Positions 34,058 through 42,764 of a DNA stretch of 64,000 nt are shown in pieces (within the stretch, counting starts at the first letter, position 1; every line of letters begins with the position of its first letter). A program made the position numbers and the translations under genes. The notes beneath the pieces are model-generated. The model had not been told where the DNA came from. It made no database searches and was given only the letters and a program-made list of their open reading frames with translations. Origin of the DNA: CALMZY01 sp052033915 (lineage in GTDB: Bacteria; Verrucomicrobiota; Kiritimatiellia; CAIQIC01; JAGNIJ01); the NCBI GenBank assembly GCA_052033915.1, contig JBPOJF010000010.1:1-64000 (forward strand), in the 5' to 3' direction.

Positions 34058-35815
34058 TTACTCGGGCCGAGCCATTTCCTCGAACCGTCCATCGGTCCAG
34101 TCGGCGTTTGGGATGAAGCGGAATATCTTGCGCGCAGGGAATTCACCGAAGAGACAATCGTTCATTTCTGGGATATCCCGCGCGTAGATCACGCTGTTGG
34201 TCAGGAGAGGGTCGTTGTAGACGAACCCGGACGAGTAGCGGAAATTGTCCTCGCCGGTTGAGTCGATCAGCACCACTGCGTTGCGCAGATCGTCGCGTTG
34301 GGCGAGTTGTTCCAGCACCTCTGAGGTCTGCTCGTAACGTTGCGAATATACGGGCCACACATAGAAAGGCCAGTAGAACGAGAGAGCGTGCAGAAACGAC
34401 ACCATGACGATGGCGAAGACGGCCCCGCGCGTTGCCGGTGTGAGGATGTTCCGCAGTCCTTGCACGGTCAGCACAATCGCGAACGGCACGGCGGCCGTGT
34501 AGTACCGTGCCTCATATTCAAACCCGTAGTATGGGAAGAAGAAATACATCCCGATGCACGCCGTGATCATGCCGGTGGAAATCAGTGTCCGGCGGTCGAA
34601 CGGGTTGTGAAGAAACGCCAGAGAAACAAACAGCAGGGATGCGGGCCAGCCGAATAGCGCCTTGTTGAACCGGAGCACCGTCCAGATCATATTGCCGGTT
34701 GCGACGGCTGGCGTGTAACCGTCGGAGAAGCCGAGCGAATCGTGTTTTACGAGGCCCGGCGACGGGCCGTTGCTGAAGTTGTACCCCGTGGCGAAGCACT
34801 GCCCATAGAGAGTGTGATTCCATGCGAGCAGGAACGCGAGGGGTAGGGCGAATCCTGCAAGCGCTGCAGGCGCGCCCTGCCCAAGCTGGCTACGTATTTT
34901 TGTCGGAAGGACAACAAAGGCCGCTATCAGGAAGAGAACGAGCAGAAGAAAATCCTGTGGGCGGGTCAGGAGAGCCATTCCGAACAGGAACCCGGGCAAG
35001 ACAAACCAGGCGCGGCGCCGGTGTGATCCGTGGTCGTCGCAGAGACATGTCATCGCGGCGAGGCTGGCAAGAGCAAACATCAGGAACGTGATATGCGACA
35101 TGAAAGACCCGCCCAGCAGCAGGCACATCGGGGATGTGAGAAAAAGGACTCCGCTGATGCGAGCGAAGAAGCGATCGAAGAGGCGGCGAAGCACGCGAAC
35201 GAACGAAACTACACAGATGGAAAATGCGAGAGGCATTATCGCGGACACAATGCCCGGTTTCATGCCGAGCGCGAGCCAGAGCGCCTGTCCCGGAAAATAC
35301 TTTGTGTGCCACTTGCCGTCGAAACTCATTACGATGTTGTGTTGCGCGAAGTGATCTTCGCACGTGGGGGTGGGAACCCAAATCCTTCCGAGACAGAGAA
35401 TCTTCGCTTCGAACCAATGGCTGATGGCGTCGGTAACATGCGGAATCCCGCCGAAGACAAATGTCTGAACCATCCACGCGGCGGCGAACGCACAGACCCC
35501 GAGCGCGATTGAAAATGTACGATCCGTCAGTCCGAGGAGGTGCTCCCGCCTCGTGTCATACAGCTTGTGTGTGCCGAGGCAGAGGAGAGCCATGAAAAGG
35601 AGAATCACTGTCATCGTCCATTGTGACCGCTGAAGAAGTGCGACGAAGGGAGGCGTGAGGACTCCGTCGCTGGAAGCAACATGCGCCAGTGATACCATCG
35701 GGAAGACGCCGCTCCCTGACATTACGGCAAGCGCGAGCCCGGCCAAGAGGAACGTCAAGGCAACCCGCCGCGAGATTCGGAAGTACGGAACAGGCTCCAT
35801 ATTTGTTTCATCCAT
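34058..35815 (-). CDS. polytopic membrane protein, GT-C-like
   Basis: This 585-residue protein has about eleven membrane helices. The first long loop reads GGIPHVTDAISHWFEAKILC, where Asp in the T-D-A motif follows the helix, and later W-H-T-K-Y-F-P-G-Q. The segment SGVLFLTSPMCLLLGGSFMS resembles the R-x-x-x-P region of other family members. This resembles GT39-like proteins but lacks the PPLYP loop, so the assignment is weaker than for its neighbours. The C-terminal tail has NSVIYARDIPEMNDCLFGEF. It starts at 35815 and diverges from the PIG-V-like gene, with 159 bases between them. Confidence 0.6.
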   Translation of the reverse strand: MDETNMEPVPYFRISRRVALTFLLAGLALAVMSGSGVFPMVSLAHVASSDGVLTPPFVALLQRSQWTMTVILLFMALLCLGTHKLYDTRREHLLGLTDRTFSIALGVCAFAAAWMVQTFVFGGIPHVTDAISHWFEAKILCLGRIWVPTPTCEDHFAQHNIVMSFDGKWHTKYFPGQALWLALGMKPGIVSAIMPLAFSICVVSFVRVLRRLFDRFFARISGVLFLTSPMCLLLGGSFMSHITFLMFALASLAAMTCLCDDHGSHRRRAWFVLPGFLFGMALLTRPQDFLLLVLFLIAAFVVLPTKIRSQLGQGAPAALAGFALPLAFLLAWNHTLYGQCFATGYNFSNGPSPGLVKHDSLGFSDGYTPAVATGNMIWTVLRFNKALFGWPASLLFVSLAFLHNPFDRRTLISTGMITACIGMYFFFPYYGFEYEARYYTAAVPFAIVLTVQGLRNILTPATRGAVFAIVMVSFLHALSFYWPFYVWPVYSQRYEQTSEVLEQLAQRDDLRNAVVLIDSTGEDNFRYSSGFVYNDPLLTNSVIYARDIPEMNDCLFGEFPARKIFRFIPNADWTDGRFEEMARPE

Positions 35816-35974
35816 TTGGCCGTTACGACCAAGAACGACTACCGATACCCCTACTGAGACGCTCTCGGCCGGTCAACATCCAAAAGAGGAAGGATGCCCG
35901 CTTCCCAGGGTCCTGACAGAAACTCCTTGCCCCGGTTCGCGTTGAAGCCATAATCGTCGCGTTCTTCATCTCTC

Positions 35975-37114
35975 ATGACTCTGAGTGACATACGCGCGAA
36001 GGCAGAGGTCCTGTTTGAAAGCGATGGGTTTCGCGTGGCATCCCTGTTTCTTGTGAACCGGTTTTTCCTGTTCGGCATCGGGGTCATGTCCGTCATCCTG
36101 TTCACGGGCCTGGTTGAGAAGCCGGATGTGCACATTCATTCGAGCGAGGTGTGGTTGCAGATCTGGGGAACCTGGGATACGGGCTACTTTCTTGCAACGG
36201 CGCGACATGGTTACGTGGTCGGCGGAGAGCTCTGTCGGTTCCCTCTCTATCCTCTGGCGATTAAAGCGGTTTCCCTTCTTGTCGGAAATTTTTTTGTAGC
36301 GGCCTTGATCGTTTCGAATCTGGCGCTGATCCTGTGTTGTGTCCTGATCTATCGGCTCGCGGCGCTCGAGGGGCCGGGGTCGGAGGCGAGGAATGCGTGC
36401 AAGTATCTCCTGCTTTTCCCGTCGTCATGCATTCTCTCCGGCGCGTTCTCCGAGTCGTTGTTTCTCGCCGTGATGCTGGGGAGTTTCTACTACGCGCGCA
36501 AGCGGTTGTGGCTCCTGGCAGGTCTCCTGGGGATGTGCGTCGCGCTGACGCGTTCCATCGGATGCCTCGTGTTTCTCCCGCTCCTTTACGAGTACATGCG
36601 GAGCTGCGAATTCCGCCTGCGCGCGGTCAGGCCGGATGTGCTGTGGTTGCTGCTGGTGCCGGCGGGTACGCTCCTCTTCTTCTCGTACCTTTACGTTCTG
36701 ACCGGAAACTACTTCGCTTATGTGGACTCCGCGACCCGGGAGTATTTCAGTGTTTCCTTTCACAATCCGTTCGCGATCGTCCATCGGTTGTGGTTCAGTT
36801 TCCGCTACCAGAGTCCGGACTACTTCTTCAATGCGGCCCTGACGATCCTGTCCGTCGTGGGGCTCACGGTGTTTATTCGGAAGATCGGAGTGACGTACTG
36901 GCTGCTGGCGATGCTGCTGATCTTTGTGCCGCTCATGAGCACATCGTGGATTGTCGCCATGTCGCGGTATCTGAGCGTGGTGTTCCCGCTCTTCCTCCTG
37001 GCGGCCAAATTGGCCGAGCGGCCATGGCTGGACGAAATCATGACGATCGCGTTCGCGATGATCCAGGGTTTCGTGATGGCTATGTGGGTATTAGACATGC
37101 GCTTCGTCGTCTAG
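35975..37114 (+). CDS. PIG-V-like mannosyltransferase (GT76-type)
   Basis: This 379-residue membrane protein has the GT-C pattern of the GPI mannosyltransferase PIG-V family: after helix 1 comes WLQIWGTWDTGYFLATARHG (the W-D-x-x-x-F motif), then CRFPLYPLAIKAVSLLVG, a match to F-F-P-L-Y-P. Further helices hold LFPSSCILSGAFSESLFLAV, another conserved stretch. Bacterial members occur in surface-glycan loci and probably use polyprenyl-phosphate mannose. It diverges from 34058-35815 and converges on the GT4 at 37146 after 31 bases. Confidence 0.77.
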   Translation: MTLSDIRAKAEVLFESDGFRVASLFLVNRFFLFGIGVMSVILFTGLVEKPDVHIHSSEVWLQIWGTWDTGYFLATARHGYVVGGELCRFPLYPLAIKAVSLLVGNFFVAALIVSNLALILCCVLIYRLAALEGPGSEARNACKYLLLFPSSCILSGAFSESLFLAVMLGSFYYARKRLWLLAGLLGMCVALTRSIGCLVFLPLLYEYMRSCEFRLRAVRPDVLWLLLVPAGTLLFFSYLYVLTGNYFAYVDSATREYFSVSFHNPFAIVHRLWFSFRYQSPDYFFNAALTILSVVGLTVFIRKIGVTYWLLAMLLIFVPLMSTSWIVAMSRYLSVVFPLFLLAAKLAERPWLDEIMTIAFAMIQGFVMAMWVLDMRFVV

Positions 37115-37145
37115 GCCCTGCGTGGCTGCGATTTCGAAATCGCGT

Positions 37146-38150
37146 TTACAGCGTTTGCAGTCCTGAGGCGAGTTCCCGGATGGCGTCCAGCTTGGCTTTC
37201 GCGTGGATGTCGAACGTGTACCGTGACTTGACGTCCTCCACCGCCTGCTGTCCAATCCGGCGCGCGAGGTCTGGATCGCCAAGAAGCCTGTTGATCTCGT
37301 GCGCAAGCGCTTCGCCGTCCCCCGGCTCAACGAGAAGACCGTTTCTGCCGTGCTCGATGTGGTCTGCCGTGCCGGCCGAGCGCGTCGCGACAACAGGCTT
37401 TCCATACGCCATGGCTTCCAGGAGAACGACCTGCCCTGTCGCTCGCGCGGAGGGGATGAGGGGAATGGCAACCAGCGCGCATCGGCGGAGATGATCGAGG
37501 TATTGCCCGCGGGAGATTTCCCGGAGCAACGTGACGTTCTCCGGCAACGATGTCGAAATCGAGACCCGTCCTCCCGCGATCATGAGGATCGGCGCGTTGA
37601 TCCGGGGCGCGACCCTTAGCAAGGCGTCGTAATCGCGAAGCGTGCGCCCCGCGGACAGGACGAAGCCGTCGTTCCGGTCCGACATCGCCGGCTCATGGAT
37701 GTTGCTGTGCATGGGGACGTACCGGACCTTCGAGCGGGGAATCCCGAACCGCTCCGACACGCTCTCCACTTCAGCGGAACTGTTCGTCAACACGCCGATG
37801 GACCGGCGCGCGACAAGCCGGTAGAGCGCGGTCTTCAGTTTCCAGAGGGGATTCGAGGAATGCTCTTCGTCAATGAAGACCTCGCACAGGATTTGTCTGG
37901 AGGGTCGGAACAGGAGCGCGCAGAGCAGTCCATACACGAGCGACTCGCGGGCGCCCATGGTGACCACGATATCGTAGCGCGACTGCAGGCCCAGCAGTCG
38001 GACAGCCTCGATCCACGCGGAGTGGGGCGCCTTGTGAGCTTCGCGCCTTTCCACGTCGTAGATCGAACGGGTGCTCCGCGTCCACACGGCGCTTTGCCAG
38101 AAGACCATGTTGGTCAGAATGCGAAGTCCGCCTGGCGAAATGTTCGTCAT
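37146..38150 (-). CDS. GT4 family glycosyltransferase
   Basis: About 334 residues. The donor domain is clear: FVLSAGRTLRDYDALLRVAP, QVVLLEAMAYGKPVVATRSA and GRNGLLVEPGDGEALAHEIN. The acceptor domain is shorter than usual (VRYVPMHSNIHEP is the linker). I start at ATG 38150 (MTNISPGG); an in-frame start at 38198 would add 16 residues. It diverges from the GT2 gene beginning at 38220. It may act on a short lipid-linked precursor. Confidence 0.84.
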   Translation of the reverse strand: MTNISPGGLRILTNMVFWQSAVWTRSTRSIYDVERREAHKAPHSAWIEAVRLLGLQSRYDIVVTMGARESLVYGLLCALLFRPSRQILCEVFIDEEHSSNPLWKLKTALYRLVARRSIGVLTNSSAEVESVSERFGIPRSKVRYVPMHSNIHEPAMSDRNDGFVLSAGRTLRDYDALLRVAPRINAPILMIAGGRVSISTSLPENVTLLREISRGQYLDHLRRCALVAIPLIPSARATGQVVLLEAMAYGKPVVATRSAGTADHIEHGRNGLLVEPGDGEALAHEINRLLGDPDLARRIGQQAVEDVKSRYTFDIHAKAKLDAIRELASGLQTL

Positions 38151-38219
38151 TGTGCGTTGAGCGTTTCGTGAAAATCGCCTACCATTCTGCCCGAACAACC
38201 TGTAACTGACAACGGGCTA

Positions 38220-38924
38220 ATGACTGCACCTATCGTGAGTGTCATCATGGGAACCTACAACCGCGCCGGCGTGATCGGCCGCGCGATCCAATCGGTTCTC
38301 GATCAGGATTTCCGGGACTGGGAACTGGTGGTGGTTGGCTGTTGCACGCCGGACAATACCGGCGAGGTTGTCGGGGGATTCGGCGACCCGCGCATCCGGT
38401 TTCACAACATGGACCACTTTGTGGACGACACGGGGTCTTCGACCAAGAACTATGGGCTCCAGCACATGGCGCGCGGCAAGTATATCTGCTATCTCGACGA
38501 TGACGATCGTTACACCCCTGACCATCTGTCGGTGATGGTGGGCTACATGGAGGCGCATCCCGAAGCGGTTTTTGCCTACGCCCGGTCCTGTTACCGCGAC
38601 AAGAGGACCGGGCGACGGATTCTGGGCAACCCGTTCCAGCGCTGGATGCACGGCTACTCGCGCGAGAAGCTGCTTCGCTACAACTTCCTCAATGTGAACT
38701 GCGTGATTCACGGGAAGTCGCTTCTCGATGAGGTGGGATACTGGAACTCCGAGCGGTTCTTCAATGACTACGATCTCTGGCTGCGGATCAGCGAGAAGCA
38801 CGACCTTCACTATATCAACCGGGTGCTGGCCGAGACGTTCGTGGACGAGCCGCCGTTTCTTGTCCGGTTGTTCAGCAAGGGGTGGCGGATTCTCCGGCAC
38901 GGCCGCCGAACGCCTAGGAAGTAG
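38220..38924 (+). CDS. GT2 family glycosyltransferase
   Basis: This 234-residue GT-A enzyme has VSVIMGTYNRAGVIGRAIQS, WELVVVGCCTPDNTGEVV and YICYLDDDDRYTPDHLSVMV, the last with the D-x-D-D metal site, and NDYDLWLRISEKHDLHY, the acceptor-base region. It ends just after the core domain, without membrane helices. The gene overlaps the convergent SDR gene by 11 bases. It probably transfers a sugar to a surface-glycan acceptor in the cytoplasm. Confidence 0.87.
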   Translation: MTAPIVSVIMGTYNRAGVIGRAIQSVLDQDFRDWELVVVGCCTPDNTGEVVGGFGDPRIRFHNMDHFVDDTGSSTKNYGLQHMARGKYICYLDDDDRYTPDHLSVMVGYMEAHPEAVFAYARSCYRDKRTGRRILGNPFQRWMHGYSREKLLRYNFLNVNCVIHGKSLLDEVGYWNSERFFNDYDLWLRISEKHDLHYINRVLAETFVDEPPFLVRLFSKGWRILRHGRRTPRK

Positions 38925-39774
38925 CGGAGAGCATGGATCGCAGCCCCGCCGTGAGGCTGACGCGCGGAGCCCAGCGCAGCTCGCGCCGGGCTTTCCGGAT
39001 ATCGGCCCGACTGGAATGAATTTCCCTTCCCGTCCACGAATTCCGCTTCCATTGAACGGGGTGGCGGGTCATGCGGCTCAGCTTCTTCATGACCTCGCCG
39101 ACGGACACGTCTTTCCCGCTGCCGATATTGTAGATCGCCATGCGCCCGGTCGGGGCCTGGATCGCCGCGTGAATCGCCGATGCCACGTCGGAGATGTGGA
39201 TAAAATCGCGCCGGGCCTCGGGATTCTTGAGGCCGGCGGCGCGTCCGTGTTTCGCGCAATGCACAAGATACGGAAGCAGGAATTCCCTGTTCTGCTCCGG
39301 CCCGTACACGTTGAAGATCCGAAGGATAACCGTTCGCACGCCGTATTTCTGCGAGTACATCCGGCACAGTTGTTCCGCGCGCTGCTTGGATCTGGCGTAC
39401 GGGGTGATGGGCGCGGGTTTGTGGCGTTCCGCCGCCGCACCGGAACGATTTCCGTACACGCCTGCGGTGGACGGCAGGATCATCCTGGCGTTCCGGGCCC
39501 GGCACAGGTCCAGCGCATTCCGCGTGCCCAGAACGTTCACGTCCGTGGCGGATCGCGCGTTGCGGCGGAACTGCGATCTGCGGGTGGTCCCCGCGAGATG
39601 GATGACGATGTCCACCAACCCCTCGAAACAGATCGGTTTCCGGACATCCCGGCGCCAGGGAATGACAAGAAAGTTCCGTTTCCGCAGATAGCGGACAAGG
39701 TGTTTTCCGATGAACCCGTTGGGCCCGGTAATCAGGATGCGGCGTCCGGTGAAGCGATTCGTTCTGGAGCTCAT
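38914..39774 (-). CDS. NAD-dependent epimerase/dehydratase (extended SDR)
   Basis: This 286-residue protein has RRILITGPNGFIGKHLVRYL, the G-x-x-G-x-x-G NAD-binding loop, IVIHLAGTTRRSQF, ILPSTAGVYGN with the catalytic Ser/Thr region, and ITPYARSKQRAEQL, the Y-x-x-x-K catalytic pair. ARRDFIHISDVASAI is typical of sugar-nucleotide epimerases and reductases. It is the last gene of a minus-strand NDP-sugar operon, starting right after the stop of the SDR at 39775. The exact epimerase or reductase activity is not readable. Confidence 0.86.
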   Translation of the reverse strand: MSSRTNRFTGRRILITGPNGFIGKHLVRYLRKRNFLVIPWRRDVRKPICFEGLVDIVIHLAGTTRRSQFRRNARSATDVNVLGTRNALDLCRARNARMILPSTAGVYGNRSGAAAERHKPAPITPYARSKQRAEQLCRMYSQKYGVRTVILRIFNVYGPEQNREFLLPYLVHCAKHGRAAGLKNPEARRDFIHISDVASAIHAAIQAPTGRMAIYNIGSGKDVSVGEVMKKLSRMTRHPVQWKRNSWTGREIHSSRADIRKARRELRWAPRVSLTAGLRSMLSATS

Positions 39775-40773
39775 TCAACCCGCCTGTTGAGCCAGCCGGT
39801 TCAACCCGGACTTCGGATTGAAGAATTCATTCGTGAACGCCCGATACCACTCGATGGTTTTCTTCAGGCCTTCCTCAAACCCGACTTCCGGAGACCAGCC
39901 GAGAATTCGGCGTGCTTTCCGGTTGGAGGCGCACATGTGCCAGATCTCCGTGGGCCGGTAGGGCAGGACGCCGATGTCAAGCCGCGACGAGGAATTCGTC
40001 AGCTTGTGGATCTTGCGGACCACATCGCGGATGGGAATTTCACGGCCGGTTCCGAGATTGATGACTTCTCCCACGGCCTTGCGATTCGTCGCCGCCATCA
40101 GAATCCCGTCCACGAGGTTGCCCACGTAGTTGAATTCGCGCGTCTGCTTACCCTGTGTGGTCCGGACCGGCACGCCGCGCAGGCAGTTGATGATCAGCTC
40201 GGCGAGGACGGCGCGCGGACTCTGGTACGGTCCAAACGCATTGAACGGCCGGACGACGGCGATCGGATGGCCGGTCACATGATGCTTCATGCGGCAGTAC
40301 AGTTCGCCGCCATACTTGCCGACGGCGTAGGGCGACGTGGGAAAGGGGGGGGTGGGCTCTTTGAACGGGACGGTCTTCTGAAACCCGTAGACTTCCGACG
40401 TCGAGATGTACACGAACCGTTCGAAATCCTTGAGTCCCTCGATGAGGTTGGCGGTGCCCTTCAGGTTGCTGTCCAGGGCCTCGGAGAAGTGCGTGAAACT
40501 GTCTCCCACGTGGTTGTAGGCGGCCGTGTGAATGATCACGTCCGGCTTTGTGTTTCGGATCGGGCGGATCGAATCCTGGTTGCGCAGGTCCGCCTCGATC
40601 ACGTCGATCGAGTCCCAGACGTCGGCAAGGCGGACGTTGTCGATGATGCTGTTGTATTTGGTTGTGACCAGCACGTGCGCGCCCGTGCCCACGAGCCGGT
40701 GAACGATGTGGGAGGGGATGAATCCGCCGCCGCCGGTGACGAGGACGCGTTTCTTTTTCAGGGATGTGCTCAT
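39775..40773 (-). CDS. NDP-sugar 4,6-dehydratase-like extended SDR
   Basis: This 332-residue protein starts KKKRVLVTGGGGFIPSHIVH; the NAD loop has Pro where the third Gly of GxxGxxG is expected. It continues with VIIHTAAYNHVGDSFTH, RFVYISTSEVYGFQKTV, the Ser-Thr-Glu catalytic region, and TSPYAVGKYGGELYCRMKHH with the Y-x-x-x-K pair. IWHMCASNRKARRILGWSPE is near the C-terminus. It probably dehydrates or epimerises an NDP-sugar supplied by the nucleotidyltransferase, whose stop it overlaps as ATGA. The role is inferred from context. Confidence 0.84.
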   Translation of the reverse strand: MSTSLKKKRVLVTGGGGFIPSHIVHRLVGTGAHVLVTTKYNSIIDNVRLADVWDSIDVIEADLRNQDSIRPIRNTKPDVIIHTAAYNHVGDSFTHFSEALDSNLKGTANLIEGLKDFERFVYISTSEVYGFQKTVPFKEPTPPFPTSPYAVGKYGGELYCRMKHHVTGHPIAVVRPFNAFGPYQSPRAVLAELIINCLRGVPVRTTQGKQTREFNYVGNLVDGILMAATNRKAVGEVINLGTGREIPIRDVVRKIHKLTNSSSRLDIGVLPYRPTEIWHMCASNRKARRILGWSPEVGFEEGLKKTIEWYRAFTNEFFNPKSGLNRLAQQAG

Positions 40774-41495
40774 GATTCCTTCTGCGTGTAGAAGCGGATT
40801 AACTGGTCTTCGGCCTGTTGACGTTCGGTGTCGGTGTTGAACGTAATCTGGAGTCCCGTGTGCTGATAGACATACAGCCGGCGGTCCCGCAGGATGCGCT
40901 GAAAGAACTCGATCAGGCCCGCGCCGTCCGGCTGACGGACGAGGTCCTCCGTGGCGAAGCGGTCCATCGCTTCCGCCTCGATCACGGAGAGGCCCACGTA
41001 GTAGTGCAGCACGGGCTTCTCGTCGAAACTGACCGCCGCGCCGTCATCCTGGAACCGGACAAGTCCGAAGGGATTCCGGATGCTTACTGCGGCGATCGTC
41101 GCCAGGGCGTTCGACCGCTCGTGGAAGGCAAGCAGGTCGCCGAATCGGATGTCGGAGATGGTGTCGCCGTAGCAGACCACGAGCCGGTTCTCAAAATTCT
41201 TTCTCGCGACGACCAGCCGCTGGAGCATGCTGGCCTCCGTGCCGGCGTTCGAAAATTCGATGCGCGCGCCCGGGAACGGATGCCGGCTGAAATGATCGAC
41301 AATCAGGTTGCCCTTGTGTCCGATGCAGAGAACATATTCCCTGAATCCCTCCTTCACGGTGTGCGCCAGAAGGTGTTCGATGACGGGCCGGCCGCGGATC
41401 GGCACCAGCGCCTTGGGGACGGTATCCGTCCACGATTTCAGACGGGTTCCGGCGCCGCCGCAGAGCACCGCCACTTTGGGTAGAGGTTCTGTCAT
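40770..41495 (-). CDS. sugar-1-phosphate nucleotidyltransferase
   Basis: This 241-residue protein has VAVLCGGAGTRLKSWTDTVP, the G-G-x-G-T-R-L nucleotide loop, KALVPIRGRPVIEHLLAHTV and RLVVCYGDTISDIRFGDLLA with the G-D metal site. It is typical of NTP-transferases such as glucose- or mannose-1-phosphate guanylyl/cytidylyl-transferases. As the first gene of the minus-strand operon it probably makes the NDP-sugar that the two SDR enzymes convert into a special donor for the locus. The nucleotide cannot be told from sequence. Confidence 0.88.
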   Translation of the reverse strand: MTEPLPKVAVLCGGAGTRLKSWTDTVPKALVPIRGRPVIEHLLAHTVKEGFREYVLCIGHKGNLIVDHFSRHPFPGARIEFSNAGTEASMLQRLVVARKNFENRLVVCYGDTISDIRFGDLLAFHERSNALATIAAVSIRNPFGLVRFQDDGAAVSFDEKPVLHYYVGLSVIEAEAMDRFATEDLVRQPDGAGLIEFFQRILRDRRLYVYQHTGLQITFNTDTERQQAEDQLIRFYTQKES

Positions 41496-41603
41496 GGATG
41501 GAGGCCATTTAGCGCCGCCATGGCCGCAAAATCAAGTGTACAGGCGCAAGAATGCGTGTCGCCGTATCGACATCGCCTCATCCGATCAGTAGGATCGATC
41601 TCC

Positions 41604-42764
41604 ATGAGCGCGTGGGTTTTCTGGATATCGGCGACCTGTCTCATCTATATTTACCTCGGATATCCGGCCTTTGTGTGGATCGCGGCGCGACTTTGCCCGC
41701 GGCCGATTCGAAAGCAGGCGTTTGGCGGATCCATTTCCGTGGTCATCGCTGCGTGGAACGAAGAGAAGCGCATTGCGGAAAAGCTGGCGAGTGTTCTGGG
41801 GTCCGGGATTTCGGATCGTATTCTCGACGTTTTGGTGGCCTCCGACGGGTCGACGGATGGAACGGCGAATGCCGCGCGATCCGTGGCCGATTCGCGGATC
41901 CGAGTGATCGAGTATCCGGTGCGCCGGGGCAAGGCCGCCACACTCAACGATGCCGTTCCCCAGTGTCGCGGCGAGGTCGTGGTTCTGACGGACGCCCGCC
42001 AGGAATTGGATCCCCATGCTTTGGGGAATCTTCTTGCGGCATTTGCCGATGAGCGGGTGGGTGTCGTTTCCGGGGAACTGGTTTTCCGCCGAGGGGAAAG
42101 CGACACGGTCGCCGCGCGGGGCATCGACGCCTACTGGAATTACGAGAAGTTTATCCGCAGGCAGGAAAGCCGGTTCGGTTCCGTGCCCGGTGCCACGGGG
42201 GCGCTGTATGCCATCCGTCGCGAGTTGTTCAAGCCGATCCCGGCGGACACATTGCTCGACGATGTTGTCATTCCCATGCAGGCGGTTCTGCGAGGCTTTC
42301 GCTGTGTATTCGAGGAGGCGGCGTGGATCTACGATACGCCGTCGCAATCACCGTCGCAGGAGGCTGTTCGCAAGAGGCGGACGATCGCCGGAAATGCGCA
42401 ACTTGTCCGGCTCTATCCGGGCTGGCTGTTGCCGTGGCGAAACCCGATCTGGTTTCAGTATGTGTCCCATAAGATGGGACGCCTGCTTTCCCCGTTCCTG
42501 CTTCTCGGATGCGTGTTCAGCAATATTCTGTTGCTTCGCCAGTTTCCTTACGCAATCTTGGGTGCGATGCAGACAGTGTTCTATTCAGCCGCGCTGGCGG
42601 GGTGGTTTCTTCAGCGGGGCGGGGATCGGTCATGGAACCTGTTTGCCGTGCCTTTCACGTTTGTATCTCTGAATACTGTCACGTTGCTTGGAGTTTGGGA
42701 TGCGATTCGAGGTCAGACCGACGCCCGGTGGTTCAGGCTGGAGAATACAAATGAGCCGCGATGA
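41604..42764 (+). CDS. membrane GT2 glycosyltransferase, processive-type
   Basis: About 386 residues with one N-terminal helix (WISATCLIYIYLGYPAFVWI), a cytosolic GT2 domain (ISVVIAAWNEEKRIAEKLAS, VLVASDGSTDGT, VVVLTDARQELDPHALG) and C-terminal helices (AILGAMQTVFYSAALAGWFL). TLLDDVVIPMQAVLRGFRCV (E/D-D motif) and AVRKRRTIAGNAQL (R-x-x-R region) resemble BcsA- and NodC-like synthases, but the Q-x-x-R-W motif is not intact. I start at ATG 41604, after AGGATCG. The next gene overlaps by 14 bases. It may build a polymer chain or transfer one sugar at the membrane. Confidence 0.84.
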   Translation: MSAWVFWISATCLIYIYLGYPAFVWIAARLCPRPIRKQAFGGSISVVIAAWNEEKRIAEKLASVLGSGISDRILDVLVASDGSTDGTANAARSVADSRIRVIEYPVRRGKAATLNDAVPQCRGEVVVLTDARQELDPHALGNLLAAFADERVGVVSGELVFRRGESDTVAARGIDAYWNYEKFIRRQESRFGSVPGATGALYAIRRELFKPIPADTLLDDVVIPMQAVLRGFRCVFEEAAWIYDTPSQSPSQEAVRKRRTIAGNAQLVRLYPGWLLPWRNPIWFQYVSHKMGRLLSPFLLLGCVFSNILLLRQFPYAILGAMQTVFYSAALAGWFLQRGGDRSWNLFAVPFTFVSLNTVTLLGVWDAIRGQTDARWFRLENTNEPR

